From positions 124,001 through 188,000 of the forward strand of contig BLSF01000040.1 in assembly GCA_012862575.1 (NCBI GenBank): a stretch of DNA of 64,000 bases, written 5' to 3'. Position 1 is the stretch's first letter, and each line of letters starts with the position of its first letter. A program made the position numbers and the translations under genes. Source of the stretch: Parietichytrium sp. I65-24A. Taxonomy: Eukaryota; Sar; Bigyra; Thraustochytrida; Thraustochytriidae. Below are positions 18,764 through 29,049 of this stretch, one piece after another. Below the pieces are notes generated by a model that was not told the DNA's origin, did no database searches, and saw only the letters and a list, made by a program, of their open reading frames with translations.

Positions 18764-19726
18764 GAAACACAGCATTTGGCACAGCATGGCATAGCGTAGG
18801 CCTGCGCCTGTGGAAGGTTTTCAAAAACTGACAGTCAATTTGTTTTTTTGGAACTGTTTTGGGCCTTCCTCGAAAGAACTGCCTCTGATCAGAAACAGCA
18901 TCGTGCGGGACACGTGCGAGTTGACGGAAAGCCCAAAGACCTATATTGTCCAGAGATCCGGATCTCTGGCAGAATATCTAGAATTAGAATCCAGAAATCA
19001 TGACTCTACAATGTAAAGAAAACCAAGACCAAGGGCAAAGAGTTCTCTTGGACGTTATCCAGCAACAAATATCAAACTTCAACAAATCAGCAGCACTGAG
19101 CACTGGTACAATGCTGGTACAGCGAGGCACAACAGCACAATTCAGAATTCCGAATTCACAGTCAGAATTAGTTCAGATTGTGCACTCACAGACAGCAACG
19201 TTTGCAGTCTATCTATGTGGCTATGGGGTTAATAAGCCTTGGTACTAGCTAGTACAAATGAGGGGCGATCAACATTTAAGAGCTCGTAAACGAGGGCAGG
19301 AGGCTACATGTGTGGAATTGACCTTGGACAGGGCTGAAGGCACAACTTCAGGCAGCTTCACAGATGACGACGAGAGAGCCGTAGTCTCCAGCTATATTGA
19401 AATAGGAGTCTGCCAGTACGGTACAATTCTGAATTTCTGAATTGTGATGAGCCAGCTTCTTTCACATTCCCAAATCACTAAGACCAGTTACACTAAAAAC
19501 TAAACCTTCTCTCACTCTTCTCGGGGCATGCGAAAATTCGGCAAAAGTAAACAAGAACGACTCTCAAGGTAAACGGTGGGTTCACACATAGCCCTCCGGA
19601 AAAGGCCACAAACTTTTTCACACCCTTGCAAAAGGTTGCGGGTGCTCTTAGCGGGCACTACCGTTTCGACCACAACTCACACGGGCAGGCAGGCACATTG
19701 CCGCAAGAGCAGAGCAGAGCAAGGAG

Positions 19727-19792
19727 AGAAGGAAGGAAAGAAGGAAGGGAGAAAGGGAGAAAAAAGAGGAGAAAGAAGAGAAAGGCACCAGT
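19727..19792 (+). repeat. Purine (GGAAG/AAAG) tract
   Basis: About 65 bp of almost uninterrupted purine on the plus strand, built from GGAAGGAAAG-type words. Similar tracts occur near 26194-26240 and 34217-34262. Low complexity; no function inferred. Confidence 0.8.
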
Positions 19793-21244
19793 CGGGGCAA
19801 GCCTACACTATACGGGTACTCGGTGCTCAGTACTAGCACCAGTCCTGCGCTGGCCGGGGAGCTACCTGTGGCGACTTCAGCCTTCTCCCGGCCCCTTCTT
19901 CTTCAAAGCTCAACTGCAGCGCAGCAGGCAAGGCAGGTGGAGCCTTGACATGCCTTGACCCCCTCGACTTTGTGCCTCTTTGAGATTCAGAGTTCAGAGT
20001 GTTCAGAGGCTTGTCATTTCCGTTCAGTCAGTGCTGCGGTTGTACTCAGTACGAGTACTCCTGTACTCCTCCCGCCCGCCCCCCAGGCTGCACTGTGTTT
20101 CTCTGTGACTTTTCACCACCGCTTCCTCTCGCCTCTCTCCCTCTGGAGGCTCTGGAGCAGCTTGTCTCAAATTCAACCTTTTCGAGCAAAAGTTTTCGTC
20201 TGTCTTTTGGGATTGTTTTGTGACTCGGCAAGTCTTGCTGTTGTTCTCCTTTTGGGTGTTGTTCCCCAATCATCGGAGAAAAGTCACGGAAAGCGAGTAC
20301 TCGTGCCACTCTAGCTTTTGTTTGAGTTCAACGACAACGACTGCGATAGAAAGGAGCCACGAAAACATCATTTCATCATTTGCCGTCATCTGCTCGTGCG
20401 CTGACGAGTTGGCATTCTCGAATTTCCCCCTCTCCTTTATTATTATTTTTTTCATTCTCAACGCACAAGAGAACAGAGAGGGAGAGCAGGGAGCACTGTG
20501 ACCACCAACACCTGAACGGCACACGTCCAAAATTAGGCGGGGTATCGCAACTGAGCGCCCAGATTCACATGACGAGTTTTTGAGACAAAAATTCCTGTTG
20601 CGACTGCGCCGCGTTACAAAACACCGGTTCAGTTGGGCCAAGTTTTGTTTCCTCGCCACAAACCATACCGAAGCTGATCACTTGCCTCAAGTACCACCAA
20701 TACGGGGCTCTGTTTGTGGGCACACAATTGTCGGGTTGGGCCAAGGCGTTTGAACTGCGCAATAGCGAGTGTATCGCGTTGTCTTTTGGAAATTGGCGAC
20801 GCGGTTGTGGCCGTAAAAGATTCTTTTCGCTTCCTGCCTGTGACACAAAACAGGGCCTGAAACTTGTTGCGAACGTTGGAAAGGGAGCCTGTGAGTATCA
20901 GCATTAGACAGGATTTGCTTGGGCACCCAGGCCCAAAAGCTGGCTGACAGCACGAACAGTTTTGTGGGCCGCTGCATTTTGAAGGAGAATCCCCACAATC
21001 TGAGCGACCGGCCAGGACCTCTACTTACTGCTTGAGCGCAAATATTTGGGATTGATAGTTCTGGATCCACTTTTGGTCCTCGTACCTGTCGCTCTTCACG
21101 TCTGCAAACTCGATATCCATAATAAAGCAGAGCCGACCTACGAGCCGCTGTGTCGTGGTTGTGCTCCTCCTGTCCAGTCCAGGTTGCGCGTTGAGTCGAG
21201 ACGACTGTGTGAGCATCGGCGCCACGCAGCTGAGCGAGGAAGAC

Positions 21245-22972
21245 ATGGAGGTGTCTTTCGGGTCTTGTCTCGCGAATCCTTTCCGCTCTTCAGAACACAA
21301 GAGCCATGCGGCTCATCCTCTATCACATGCAGTCAAGGTAGGAATCGATAGCGAGGCGTCCAAGAAGAAACGGAGTGAGTTTTCCTTGCTCATCCGCAAG
21401 AACAACCGCGATGAGCACCTTCGAAAGAGGAGATGTAGTCAGATCAAGGTGTTCCCGAATGCTGCTCAACCTGGGTATCCATACAAAGACGGGCAGCACG
21501 TAGATGCCAACATTCCTTGTCCTATCACCTGGGACTCCAAGGTGGATCAGTTTGTAGAGCTGTTCTCTCGTAACTCGGACTTGAAACTGCGCCACAAAGC
21601 TGTCCAAGGACTGCGGCGGATGACTTCATCACACAGCAGTAAAACGAACATTCCACGTCTCATCACCCCGAAAGTATTTCAAATCTTGCGCGAAGCGGTC
21701 CAAATGCACGGAGCTCCCTCTGTTCAGTATGAGGCGTCCTGGGTTCTTACTAATATTGCATCCTCGGAGTATACTTCAGCGTTGCATCAACAGGGTATCC
21801 TGCAATATATGTCTCCGCTATTGAAGTCCCCCGAACCTCGTATCAGAGAGCAGTCAGCATGGTGCCTTGGAAATGTAGCTGGCGAGAGTGAGGTGCTTCG
21901 AGACGTGGTTTTGGACTTGGATGGCGTTGTGGAGGGGCTCATGTTCAACCTTCTGCACCCCGCCAATGTGGCAATGTCACGCAATATTGTGTGGGCCATC
22001 TCCAACTTGTGCAGAGGGGCGGCCCCTCGACCTAATTTTTATGTCATCTCGCCATTTATCCCTGTACTAGCACAGCGAGTAATTAATAGCAGCGACGAAG
22101 AAACAGCGCTGCACGCTTGCTGGGCCCTGACGTACATTTCAGACGGTGCCGACACTCCAGAGCTTGAACATATTGTAAAAACTGGAGTTTGCCCCGCTTT
22201 GACACGACGTCTCAGAAGCAGTGATATTTTCTCGAGGCCTTGTTTGCGTCTTTTGGGCAACATTGCCACTGGCTCCGACCATCACGTGCAAGCGGCGCTT
22301 GACGCGGGCGTGCTTGACTGCCTCGCCAAAGTGTTCGAAAGCGGGACCTCACAAGAATGCAAGGAAGCAGCTTGGATTTCTTCGAATGTGGCTGCCGGCT
22401 CACAGTCTCAGCTAGACGAGTTTCTTGCACATCCTAAACTTGCGAAACAGATTATGAATCAGGTGGTGTCTGCTGAGTGGTCCGTGCGCAAAGAAGCGTC
22501 TTGGGCCGTTTGCAACATTTGCAATGGCGCGTCCCCTTTTCAAATCAAGGTGCTTGCCCAAACTTGTCGCATCGTGCCTGCTCTTTGTGATATTCTCAAG
22601 ATGGAGGAGAACGCGCTTATTCTTGCTGCCTTGTGTGCCCTGGACTCTATTGTCGGATGCAATCCGTCCCATTATGCGATTCAGGTGGAGGAGTTTGGCG
22701 GGCTCCAGACTATCCACCACCTTGTCGACCATCCAAACAACAACATATGCGAGAAGGCGATCGAACTAGTTGACGACTACTTTGAGGACACTGATTTCGA
22801 TGAGTGCATGGGACAGGGGTCGAACGAAAGCCACTGTTTTGATTCCGAGGACGGTGGGGAGGAGGATTTTGAAGCCATACCGGACTATTTCAAACAGTAC
22901 ACCATGCGGTCATACTGCTTCCCACAAGCGGGGACAGAAACCGAGCTCAGTGGATTCAACAACTGCTGCTAG
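21245..22972 (+). CDS. Divergent importin alpha paralog
   Basis: 575 residues from ATG 21245 (context GACATGG). It keeps the importin alpha layout: an IBB-like basic segment (EASKKKRSEFSLLIRKNNRD then EHLRKRR), then armadillo repeats with Trp-Asn positions preserved in EASWVLTNIAS, EQSAWCLGNVAGE, RNIVWAISNLCRG, EAAWISSNVAAG and EASWAVCNICNG. Compared with the upstream importin alpha, its N-terminal 20 residues, the IBB, the linker before the repeats and the C-terminal 70 residues are clearly different. The C-terminal tail holds acidic clusters and a Cys-containing end. Its IBB lacks the R-x-x-x-V-D-V pattern of its neighbour, so importin beta affinity may differ. Probably an old duplicate specialised for other cargo or stages. 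Confidence 0.93.
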   Translation: MEVSFGSCLANPFRSSEHKSHAAHPLSHAVKVGIDSEASKKKRSEFSLLIRKNNRDEHLRKRRCSQIKVFPNAAQPGYPYKDGQHVDANIPCPITWDSKVDQFVELFSRNSDLKLRHKAVQGLRRMTSSHSSKTNIPRLITPKVFQILREAVQMHGAPSVQYEASWVLTNIASSEYTSALHQQGILQYMSPLLKSPEPRIREQSAWCLGNVAGESEVLRDVVLDLDGVVEGLMFNLLHPANVAMSRNIVWAISNLCRGAAPRPNFYVISPFIPVLAQRVINSSDEETALHACWALTYISDGADTPELEHIVKTGVCPALTRRLRSSDIFSRPCLRLLGNIATGSDHHVQAALDAGVLDCLAKVFESGTSQECKEAAWISSNVAAGSQSQLDEFLAHPKLAKQIMNQVVSAEWSVRKEASWAVCNICNGASPFQIKVLAQTCRIVPALCDILKMEENALILAALCALDSIVGCNPSHYAIQVEEFGGLQTIHHLVDHPNNNICEKAIELVDDYFEDTDFDECMGQGSNESHCFDSEDGGEEDFEAIPDYFKQYTMRSYCFPQAGTETELSGFNNCC

Positions 22973-23467
22973 TGTGGGTGGGCCACACCAAGCAGTGAGG
23001 TCCCGGGGCCTAAATTGCCACTGTGACTACTAGCTAGACTAGCTATTCTGTTGCGGGTCGGCAGGTGATCTGCTCGTGCTTAATTTCGCTCAATGAATTT
23101 AATTGAGCCATTTAATAGCGTTAGAACTTTTGTCGAGTTTTGTAAATACATTTTCTTTCATTTCTTCACAGTCAATCCATTCATTTTTCTCCCTGGCGTG
23201 TTACAAGACAATACCGTCGCCTCGTTTGGCGATTTTTGCTACATGGTGCCAAGGACAGGTCCCTGTCGCATAGTACTCGAGTATCCGCGCCGGCCCTTTC
23301 ACAAATTGAAAGTTAAAAAAAAAATGAATCTTAAAAAAATAAAAGGTATAAACTATCAAACTAACAAATATCACACTTTTTACAAACTGAGGGGTAATCG
23401 CTGTCCTTCAAAGCTTCGGTGCCAAGGATTGAAAGACATTTTACGAACCTGCAAAGGAAAGGTGCGC
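22973..23467. other. Convergent intergenic region
   Basis: About 0.5 kb between the 3' ends of the importin paralog and the F-box/EF-hand gene. It is AT-rich with A runs near 23313-23345 and holds one copy of the 13-mer TTCACAGTCAATC (23165-23177). No gene seen. Confidence 0.5.
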
Positions 23468-24652
23468 TTAATCGTACGCCACCATCATGTCGTCATCGCC
23501 GTCCCCGGCATCGTCGTCTTCAAAGTCATCGTCTCCTTCAGAAAAGAAAGAAATACTAGATTGCTGGGAAACCGAAGAGTTGAGGCTTCCAAGCCTACGG
23601 CGGGAAGATGGCCGGAACTGCTCCAAGTCTGTCAGAGATGAAGTTCGGACGCCGCCAGGGCGAGTTTCCTCGGTGTCAATCTCCATGCTTGCGGTTGACG
23701 ATGCAAGCCTCGAGACATCGTGCTCTCTCTCTCGCTGTGCTTCCTCTTGAAGTTTGGCAATCGCTTCATCGATGAATTCTTGCAAGCGGATGAGGTCCTT
23801 GTACATAAGGCGTGGAACCCGAACAAAGTTTTCCAAAAACATATCCTGATAACCTTGTCTAGTCAATTTACCATCACCATCAACATCATAATTCCCCTGC
23901 ACCCAGTTAAAGGCACTTCGGCTGAGAGGCAATCCCGCAGCTTGATTGATTGCGGACAGCTCCTCCCAGCCTAAGCGCTCGTCCTTGTCAATGTCAAAGT
24001 GGTCGAAAATTTTATTGCAGGCCGCAACGCCTTGCGTCGTCAACGCACCGCGAGGAGCTCGTCTAGCAGTCGCAAAGACAGAAAGTGGTGCCGTTTCGAA
24101 TGTGAAAAACTGGAAAAGATAAGTCTCGCGCCTGCAAACAATCTCCTGGGCAACTTCTAAAAGTTGTGTGAATAATGGGAACGGGCAGTCTGTGGATTGG
24201 AAATCCGCTGCAGACTTGCCTGTCGCGACTTCAAATTCTGTTTCTTCAATGCTCAGAATCGATTCAAACTTGGCCTCAACATGATTGTTGCAAAGAATAT
24301 CCAATGCTTGATGAACGCTCACAAAGGGGTGGCGAGATGTGGGCAAGTTACTAAACTGTCGCAGACTGTCGTAAGCCTCCCTTAGTTCACAAAGATGGAG
24401 GTATCGGGTGTGCAGAGCCAAGTCAGGAGACATTTTTCTTGGTTGTGGTGTGAAGGAGTCGAGAGGATCCTCCTCCACGCCAACAACACCGTTTGCAAGC
24501 TGCTTTAGACCACGGCATACTGGAGCGACGCCATTGAGCAGGTCCCCAACTGAGAGAAACGTTAAGCTCTCACAAACCAGATCAGGCGGCAAAAAGTGCG
24601 AGATGTTGAGCTTTGTGGCCTTCGCGTGGCCGGCGCCTTCATGAACGACCAT
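23468..24652 (-). CDS. F-box-like protein with EF-hand pair and acidic C-terminus
   Basis: 394 residues in one exon from ATG 24652. The N-terminus reads HFLPPDLVCESLTFLSVGDL followed by VAPVCRGLKQLA (residues 19-53), a good F-box pattern expected to bind SKP1 in SCF ubiquitin ligases. Residues 90-205 form an unrecognised helical middle region. An EF-hand pair follows: loop DIDKDERLGWEE at 220-231 has canonical acidic positions, while loop DVDGDGKLTRQG at 256-267 lacks the final acidic residue. A short coiled coil (about 285-312) and a Ser-rich linker lead to an Asp/Glu-rich end. F-box plus EF-hand in one chain would link substrate recruitment to calcium, but this is inference and the substrate is unknown. 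Confidence 0.72.
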   Translation of the reverse strand: MVVHEGAGHAKATKLNISHFLPPDLVCESLTFLSVGDLLNGVAPVCRGLKQLANGVVGVEEDPLDSFTPQPRKMSPDLALHTRYLHLCELREAYDSLRQFSNLPTSRHPFVSVHQALDILCNNHVEAKFESILSIEETEFEVATGKSAADFQSTDCPFPLFTQLLEVAQEIVCRRETYLFQFFTFETAPLSVFATARRAPRGALTTQGVAACNKIFDHFDIDKDERLGWEELSAINQAAGLPLSRSAFNWVQGNYDVDGDGKLTRQGYQDMFLENFVRVPRLMYKDLIRLQEFIDEAIAKLQEEAQREREHDVSRLASSTASMEIDTEETRPGGVRTSSLTDLEQFRPSSRRRLGSLNSSVSQQSSISFFSEGDDDFEDDDAGDGDDDMMVAYD

Positions 24653-27431
24653 GTTTGCTTTTCTTGTGAAAGTCTTCGAGAGCCGAATCTCCGCTCGGGC
24701 AGCTTCGTGTCTCTTTCAAAAGCCCCTCTGCACCCAACCGTCTTTTCGCTGTCGGTCACTCCGCACACAGCTGCCCGTCGTCCACCGGAACTTTGTAAAG
24801 CCGCGCTTGCGCCTCGCGCGATTAGAGTCTGCGCTCCGTCTTTATTCGCCGTTTGTATTGTTTTCAATTTGGCTTTGCTCGTCGAGTCCTTCTCTCTGTG
24901 CCTCTCTCTGTCTTTGTCTCTGTGCCTCTGCTGTCCTTCACGACTCTCAAAATTGCAGTCCTTCAGCCTCTCTCACTTCCTGCGCTATGTAGAATCAGGT
25001 ATTCTGTTCTGCTCTTCTGGTGACAGTGAACCGATCGTACAAGTACACAAACCAATAGGACCTGTCCTGCAGACTGTTGACACCGGACTCAAGGTCAGAC
25101 AACCTTCTCACATGTCAACGTTGTTTTGTAGGGCAGTCGTTAATCTATCACTCAGGCCAGACCGCCTCGATTAAGATCAATCAAAGTCAATCGAAGCAAA
25201 ACAAATTAGGGATTGCAGTTCAGAATAATAATTCTTGAAAAAGACTAAGACAGAATTTTTTTTTTTGCTCGGACAAAGTTCATTTGAATGAAGAGGAAAA
25301 GGCTGCTGTACACTGATCAGATGGGCTTGTTACGGCGCATTAGGGTGGTCTGTAACCCCCTCTGCCCAAAAGTCGTTGCACACCTACGAGGAAATATGCC
25401 CACTGCGTCGGTACGAGTGCTGGGCAAAATGTTGGGAGTCCATCAGCGGCGATGTGCACCACTTGGTGTCTCTGATCTGCAATCTACACAATCTGCAATC
25501 TGCATTCTGCACTCTGACTTTTGCATTCTCTCAAGTTTGACTTTTTTTTAAATTTAACCTTTCAGTAATGTTGCCGAGACCTACGGTTAGTTCTGATCTG
25601 ATTTGCAGAGTTCTGATTGTAAAATTGTAAAATAATTGCGCGAGTTCTGACTTGCGTGCTCTTTTTTTTTAAAGATTATTATTACCGGTACTGCTTGCGG
25701 TATGTGTACATCAACTGTAGAAGGCTTCTTTCTTTCTTCCACAGTGCCTCAGCGAGGGATTTAGTTTCGATGGACTGACCGATTCTGGCGGTTGGCGAAC
25801 ACGTCTACTTGCAGTGTGACCTGAATTCTGACTTGTGAGTGTCCGCTCTAGTCTCTACAGTCACACTCTGCTCGAGGCAAAACGTGCTCGAAGCGGGCTC
25901 CTCCTTCCAGGGATGGAGAATTATGAAATTGTTAGTTTGTTAAATTCTGGTCTGACGGCTATTTTACGACGAAATCTGGGCAAAAGGACCACGCAGCTAC
26001 AGCTGTGCTGGTCTAATTTATCTAGCTGGAGCTTGCCATCGTATGAGAGTGAGAGTTTCACGATTTCCTTTTGCTATTTCTCATAGATTGATGCTTTTTT
26101 CTCTGCGGCACCATCACGGCCCTTCGAGTCTCGATTCTCTGTGAATGTCTGTGAATTACGCCTGGTTTTGGACAGATTGCGAGCAAGGAGTGAAGAAAAG
26201 GAGGGAGGGAAGGCAGTAAGGAAGAAAGGAGGGACGGAGAACTTGGTATTCGCTGCCTCTCCACGTCCGAGACTTGCCCGAATAAAACCTCTCGCTCATT
26301 GCTGTGAAACTGAATGAAAGACCTTGCTGCACCAGATAGTGAGTACTGGACACCTCGCCCTATGGCAGCGATATCACACTTAGTCACTACTATCCACATT
26401 GCCCACTTTGGATCTTGTGTCTTTGTTTTCTCTCGTGCGAATCCACGGAATCATGAGTACGAGGGAGAGAGGGTCGTCCCACTTTTGCTTTGGCCTGCCG
26501 CGGCTGCAAGTCGTAGTGGCGCTGCGGCGTTGTGACTCGACGACGATTCAATATCCCCCCCCCTCCCTTTCCCCCAATGAAGAGCTGGGATTCGCTTCTC
26601 TATCTACACTGGAAACTGCATACGCTGCTCGAATCCAGGGTTCAAAGTGTTAGATTAGAATGTATACCTCCCGCATGAGCAGTCGGCTAGCCGTGTTTCA
26701 CCGCGTTGGGTAACCTGTTGTGTAGCGAATGGGTAGATACATCCCGGACCGCTGCGAATCGGCAACTGTAGCTCTAACGGTAATCTGGCTCAATGGGGCA
26801 ATGTGGCAGAAGCATGGTAAAACGGAGAAAATTCACCCACCCGCCATTTTCAACTAGTATAAAAATCAATTATTCTCAACTCTTTTGTCTTGATACGATA
26901 GCTAATGCAAAAACAACGACAGAGAAGAGAGACAGAGGTAAATTGGTTCGAGAATGGCAAAAGAAACGTCCAAAACTCCCAACGACCCAATGGTCGTGCG
27001 TGAGCCCTCGAATCCAGAGTATTTTTTGGTTTTACAACAATTAATCTAGAGCTCAGTTTTTGACCCTGACTGGGAGATTTTCGCTTCACAGTCAATCTGT
27101 TTGGCTTCAGGAAATAGAGCCGGAGCAGTGACTGTCGACTTGTATGTGATGGATGAATGCCGCGGCAAAAAAGATTGGTACTTTTACTCACGCCCAGTAC
27201 GCCCAATACCGTTAGGGGGCGCCACATAGGCGAACAAAGAGCTCTTCTGTGGCTCCCAACCAAGCTCTCAACTTCAAGGAAATGAAGGAAGATCGAGACA
27301 TATCGAGACTGCGTGTTGCAGGTCGAAGTGGGTGCCAGTGTCAATGCCAGCGCCAGCGCAAAGGCGCGCAGTCGGCCCAAGATGAAGACAAAGTGCGTTA
27401 CGTGTGGCGCACGGTTGTGTGGGGAGTTTTG
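24653..27431. other. 2.8 kb divergent intergenic region
   Basis: Lies between the F-box/EF-hand gene and the kinase gene. It holds TCTCTGTGCC repeats (24889-24926), a heptamer-like ATCTGCA repeat (25475-25520), purine tracts (26194-26240), a long C run with C-rich satellites (26555-26575), and one TTCACAGTCAATC copy (27085-27097). No coding gene is supported. Confidence 0.5.
25475..25520. repeat. Imperfect heptamer repeat (ATCTGCA type)
   Basis: Words ATCTGCA, ATCTACA, CAATCTGCA, CATTCTGCA and CACTCTGAC follow each other with a period close to 7 bp for about 45 bp. Imperfect microsatellite. Confidence 0.6.
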
Positions 27432-28524
27432 ATGGAGTGAGGCTAACCGGGATGTTTTGCTTGGGCTCTCTGTTCTTCGCCGCAGGCCCTCCGTGTCGGT
27501 ACCGGAGGTGACTTCAATTCTGAAGAAAGAATTTGCGCTTGAGGTTGCGCAGCCAGATGTGGTAAAACAGGCTCCGTCGTACGAAGACTTGAATTTCGTC
27601 TTGGACGTAGTTCGGTCGGAGGAAAGTGTAGCCGAGACAGTCATCGTAAAAATACACAACAGCACAGACTCAGACGAAGGCAAGGAGCACTTGTTCGCTC
27701 AAGAGGCGCTTTTAGAATATTTGAAAGGCGACGTTGTCTCGCACCAGCTGTGCCCTGGCAAACTCATTAGGCTGGAGTCGGGAGAGAGCTGTTTCTTTCG
27801 AATTTTGAAGTATATTGAGGGCACGCCGCTCTTCGAAATCCAGGATCCATCTTTACATCTCATGGAGGAATTCGGCAAGGCGCTGGGGATCATGGATAAA
27901 CAGATGATGTCTTTCGAGCACGACGGCATGGACCGTGACTTGGCGTGGGATATTCGCAATGCTGCCAAGACAATGCGGTTTTACCGTGGCTATGTCAAAG
28001 GCGAGGAGCGCGTTAAGCAGATTGATGACGTTCTACGAATTTTCGAGACGCAAGTGTTGCCTGTTCAAGATGAGCTTCGCAGCAGCGTGGTTCATGGAGA
28101 CCCGAATGATTACAACGTTCTCGTGCACGTCAATGGCGTTGAGAACCAAGTTGCGTTCATTGACTTTGGGGACAGCGTGAAAACTTGGCTTGTCGGAGAC
28201 ATTGCAATTGCCGTCGCTTATGTGATGATCGCAGCGAAAACACCGGAGGAGAAGATCTCCAAGGCAAACAAAGTCATAGCCGGATTCCAGTCGCACTTGG
28301 AGCTCACTGCGGCCGAGCGAGGTGTCGTCTATGCACTTGCTCTCGCTCGACTTGGAGTGAGTGTTTGCACGAGTAGTTTTGAGCAGGCTCAGAGGCCAGA
28401 CAATGCAGAGTACACTTCGATACACTCTGCCGGGGCGTGGAGCACGTTGCAACACTTGCTGGACGTCATAGGTCCGGAGCGCGGGCCAACTCTCTTCTTT
28501 CAAACCGAAGAAGTTTCGAGCTGA
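27432..28524 (+). CDS. Hydroxylysine kinase-like (HYKK/AGPHD1) aminoglycoside-phosphotransferase-fold kinase
   Basis: The long frame has no ATG upstream of the conserved region. A five-base exon ATGGA (27432-27436) joined across a 49-nt intron (27437-27485, GTGAGG...GCCGCAG) gives a start MEPSVSVPEVTSIL; an ATG at 27282 in the same first exon is the alternative. The protein of about 347 residues matches HYKK across its length: APSYEDLNFVLDV near the N-terminus, the Brenner motif VVHGDPNDYNVLV, the metal-binding IDFGD, then DIAIAVAYVM and a C-terminal LTAAERGVVYALALARL region. HYKK phosphorylates 5-hydroxylysine with GTP in animals. The substrate here is not shown by sequence and another amino alcohol is possible. 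It converges on the methyltransferase gene. Confidence 0.85.
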
Positions 28525-29049
28525 TGACGTTTCATCCTTGGTACTACAGTTCTGGTGTAGATGTGTGGTTTTTGGGGGGCGGAAGCTGACACAAGCACGA
28601 GACTAAGGTGGGAGACAGCTTTCTCACTCTAGCTACTAGATCTACCGTGTTATTCTGCCCCCAATCACAGAGAGGGAACAAGTATTAGTTTTCGATGTGT
28701 GAATTACAGCTTCTTTAAAAATTTCTATCAAATTAATTCCTCGTCACAGAAAGTGCTTCTCTTGCAAGATATTGTAAAAATGCGCACCCCAATGCGATCT
28801 CGAGAGGACCCAGAGAATAAAGTCGGCGCCAAAGAATGTGCTCAGCGTTGGGTTCGGTGTTTGGTGTCAGGAATTGCGCAAAGCGAAACAAACTTGGAGC
28901 TTGTGACGCCAGAGCCTAGCCCCTCGTCCACTGTTCATTATGGCTCTGATATACATATATCTCCCCGTCTCGAGGCGATGACACAGAACATTTTCCATAC
29001 TTTGCTTGCCCTATCGTCATGACGCTTTTCATATGTGCGCTATCGAGTG
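28525..29049. other. Convergent intergenic region
   Basis: About 0.5 kb between the kinase and methyltransferase 3' ends. A 107-codon open frame (28699-29022) shows no conserved features. Nothing else seen. Confidence 0.5.

Larger units (their letters stand above)
16979..21244. other. 4.3 kb gene-poor interval between the two importin alpha genes
   Basis: No complete gene could be supported. Contents noticed: a possible degenerate gene (18386-18763), a TCAGAATTC/TTCACAGTCA string near 19140-19168, a purine tract (19727-19792), GTAC clusters near 19812 and 20043-20069, and a C-rich run near 20069-20087. The frame from 21155 is open into the second importin gene, but its N-terminus is better placed at 21245. 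Confidence 0.5.

Noticed and set aside
23093-23641. Plus-strand 182-codon frame overlapping the 3' end of the F-box/EF-hand gene
   Set aside because: First half is AT-rich intergenic DNA and the second half is antisense to the acidic C-terminus; no conserved feature.
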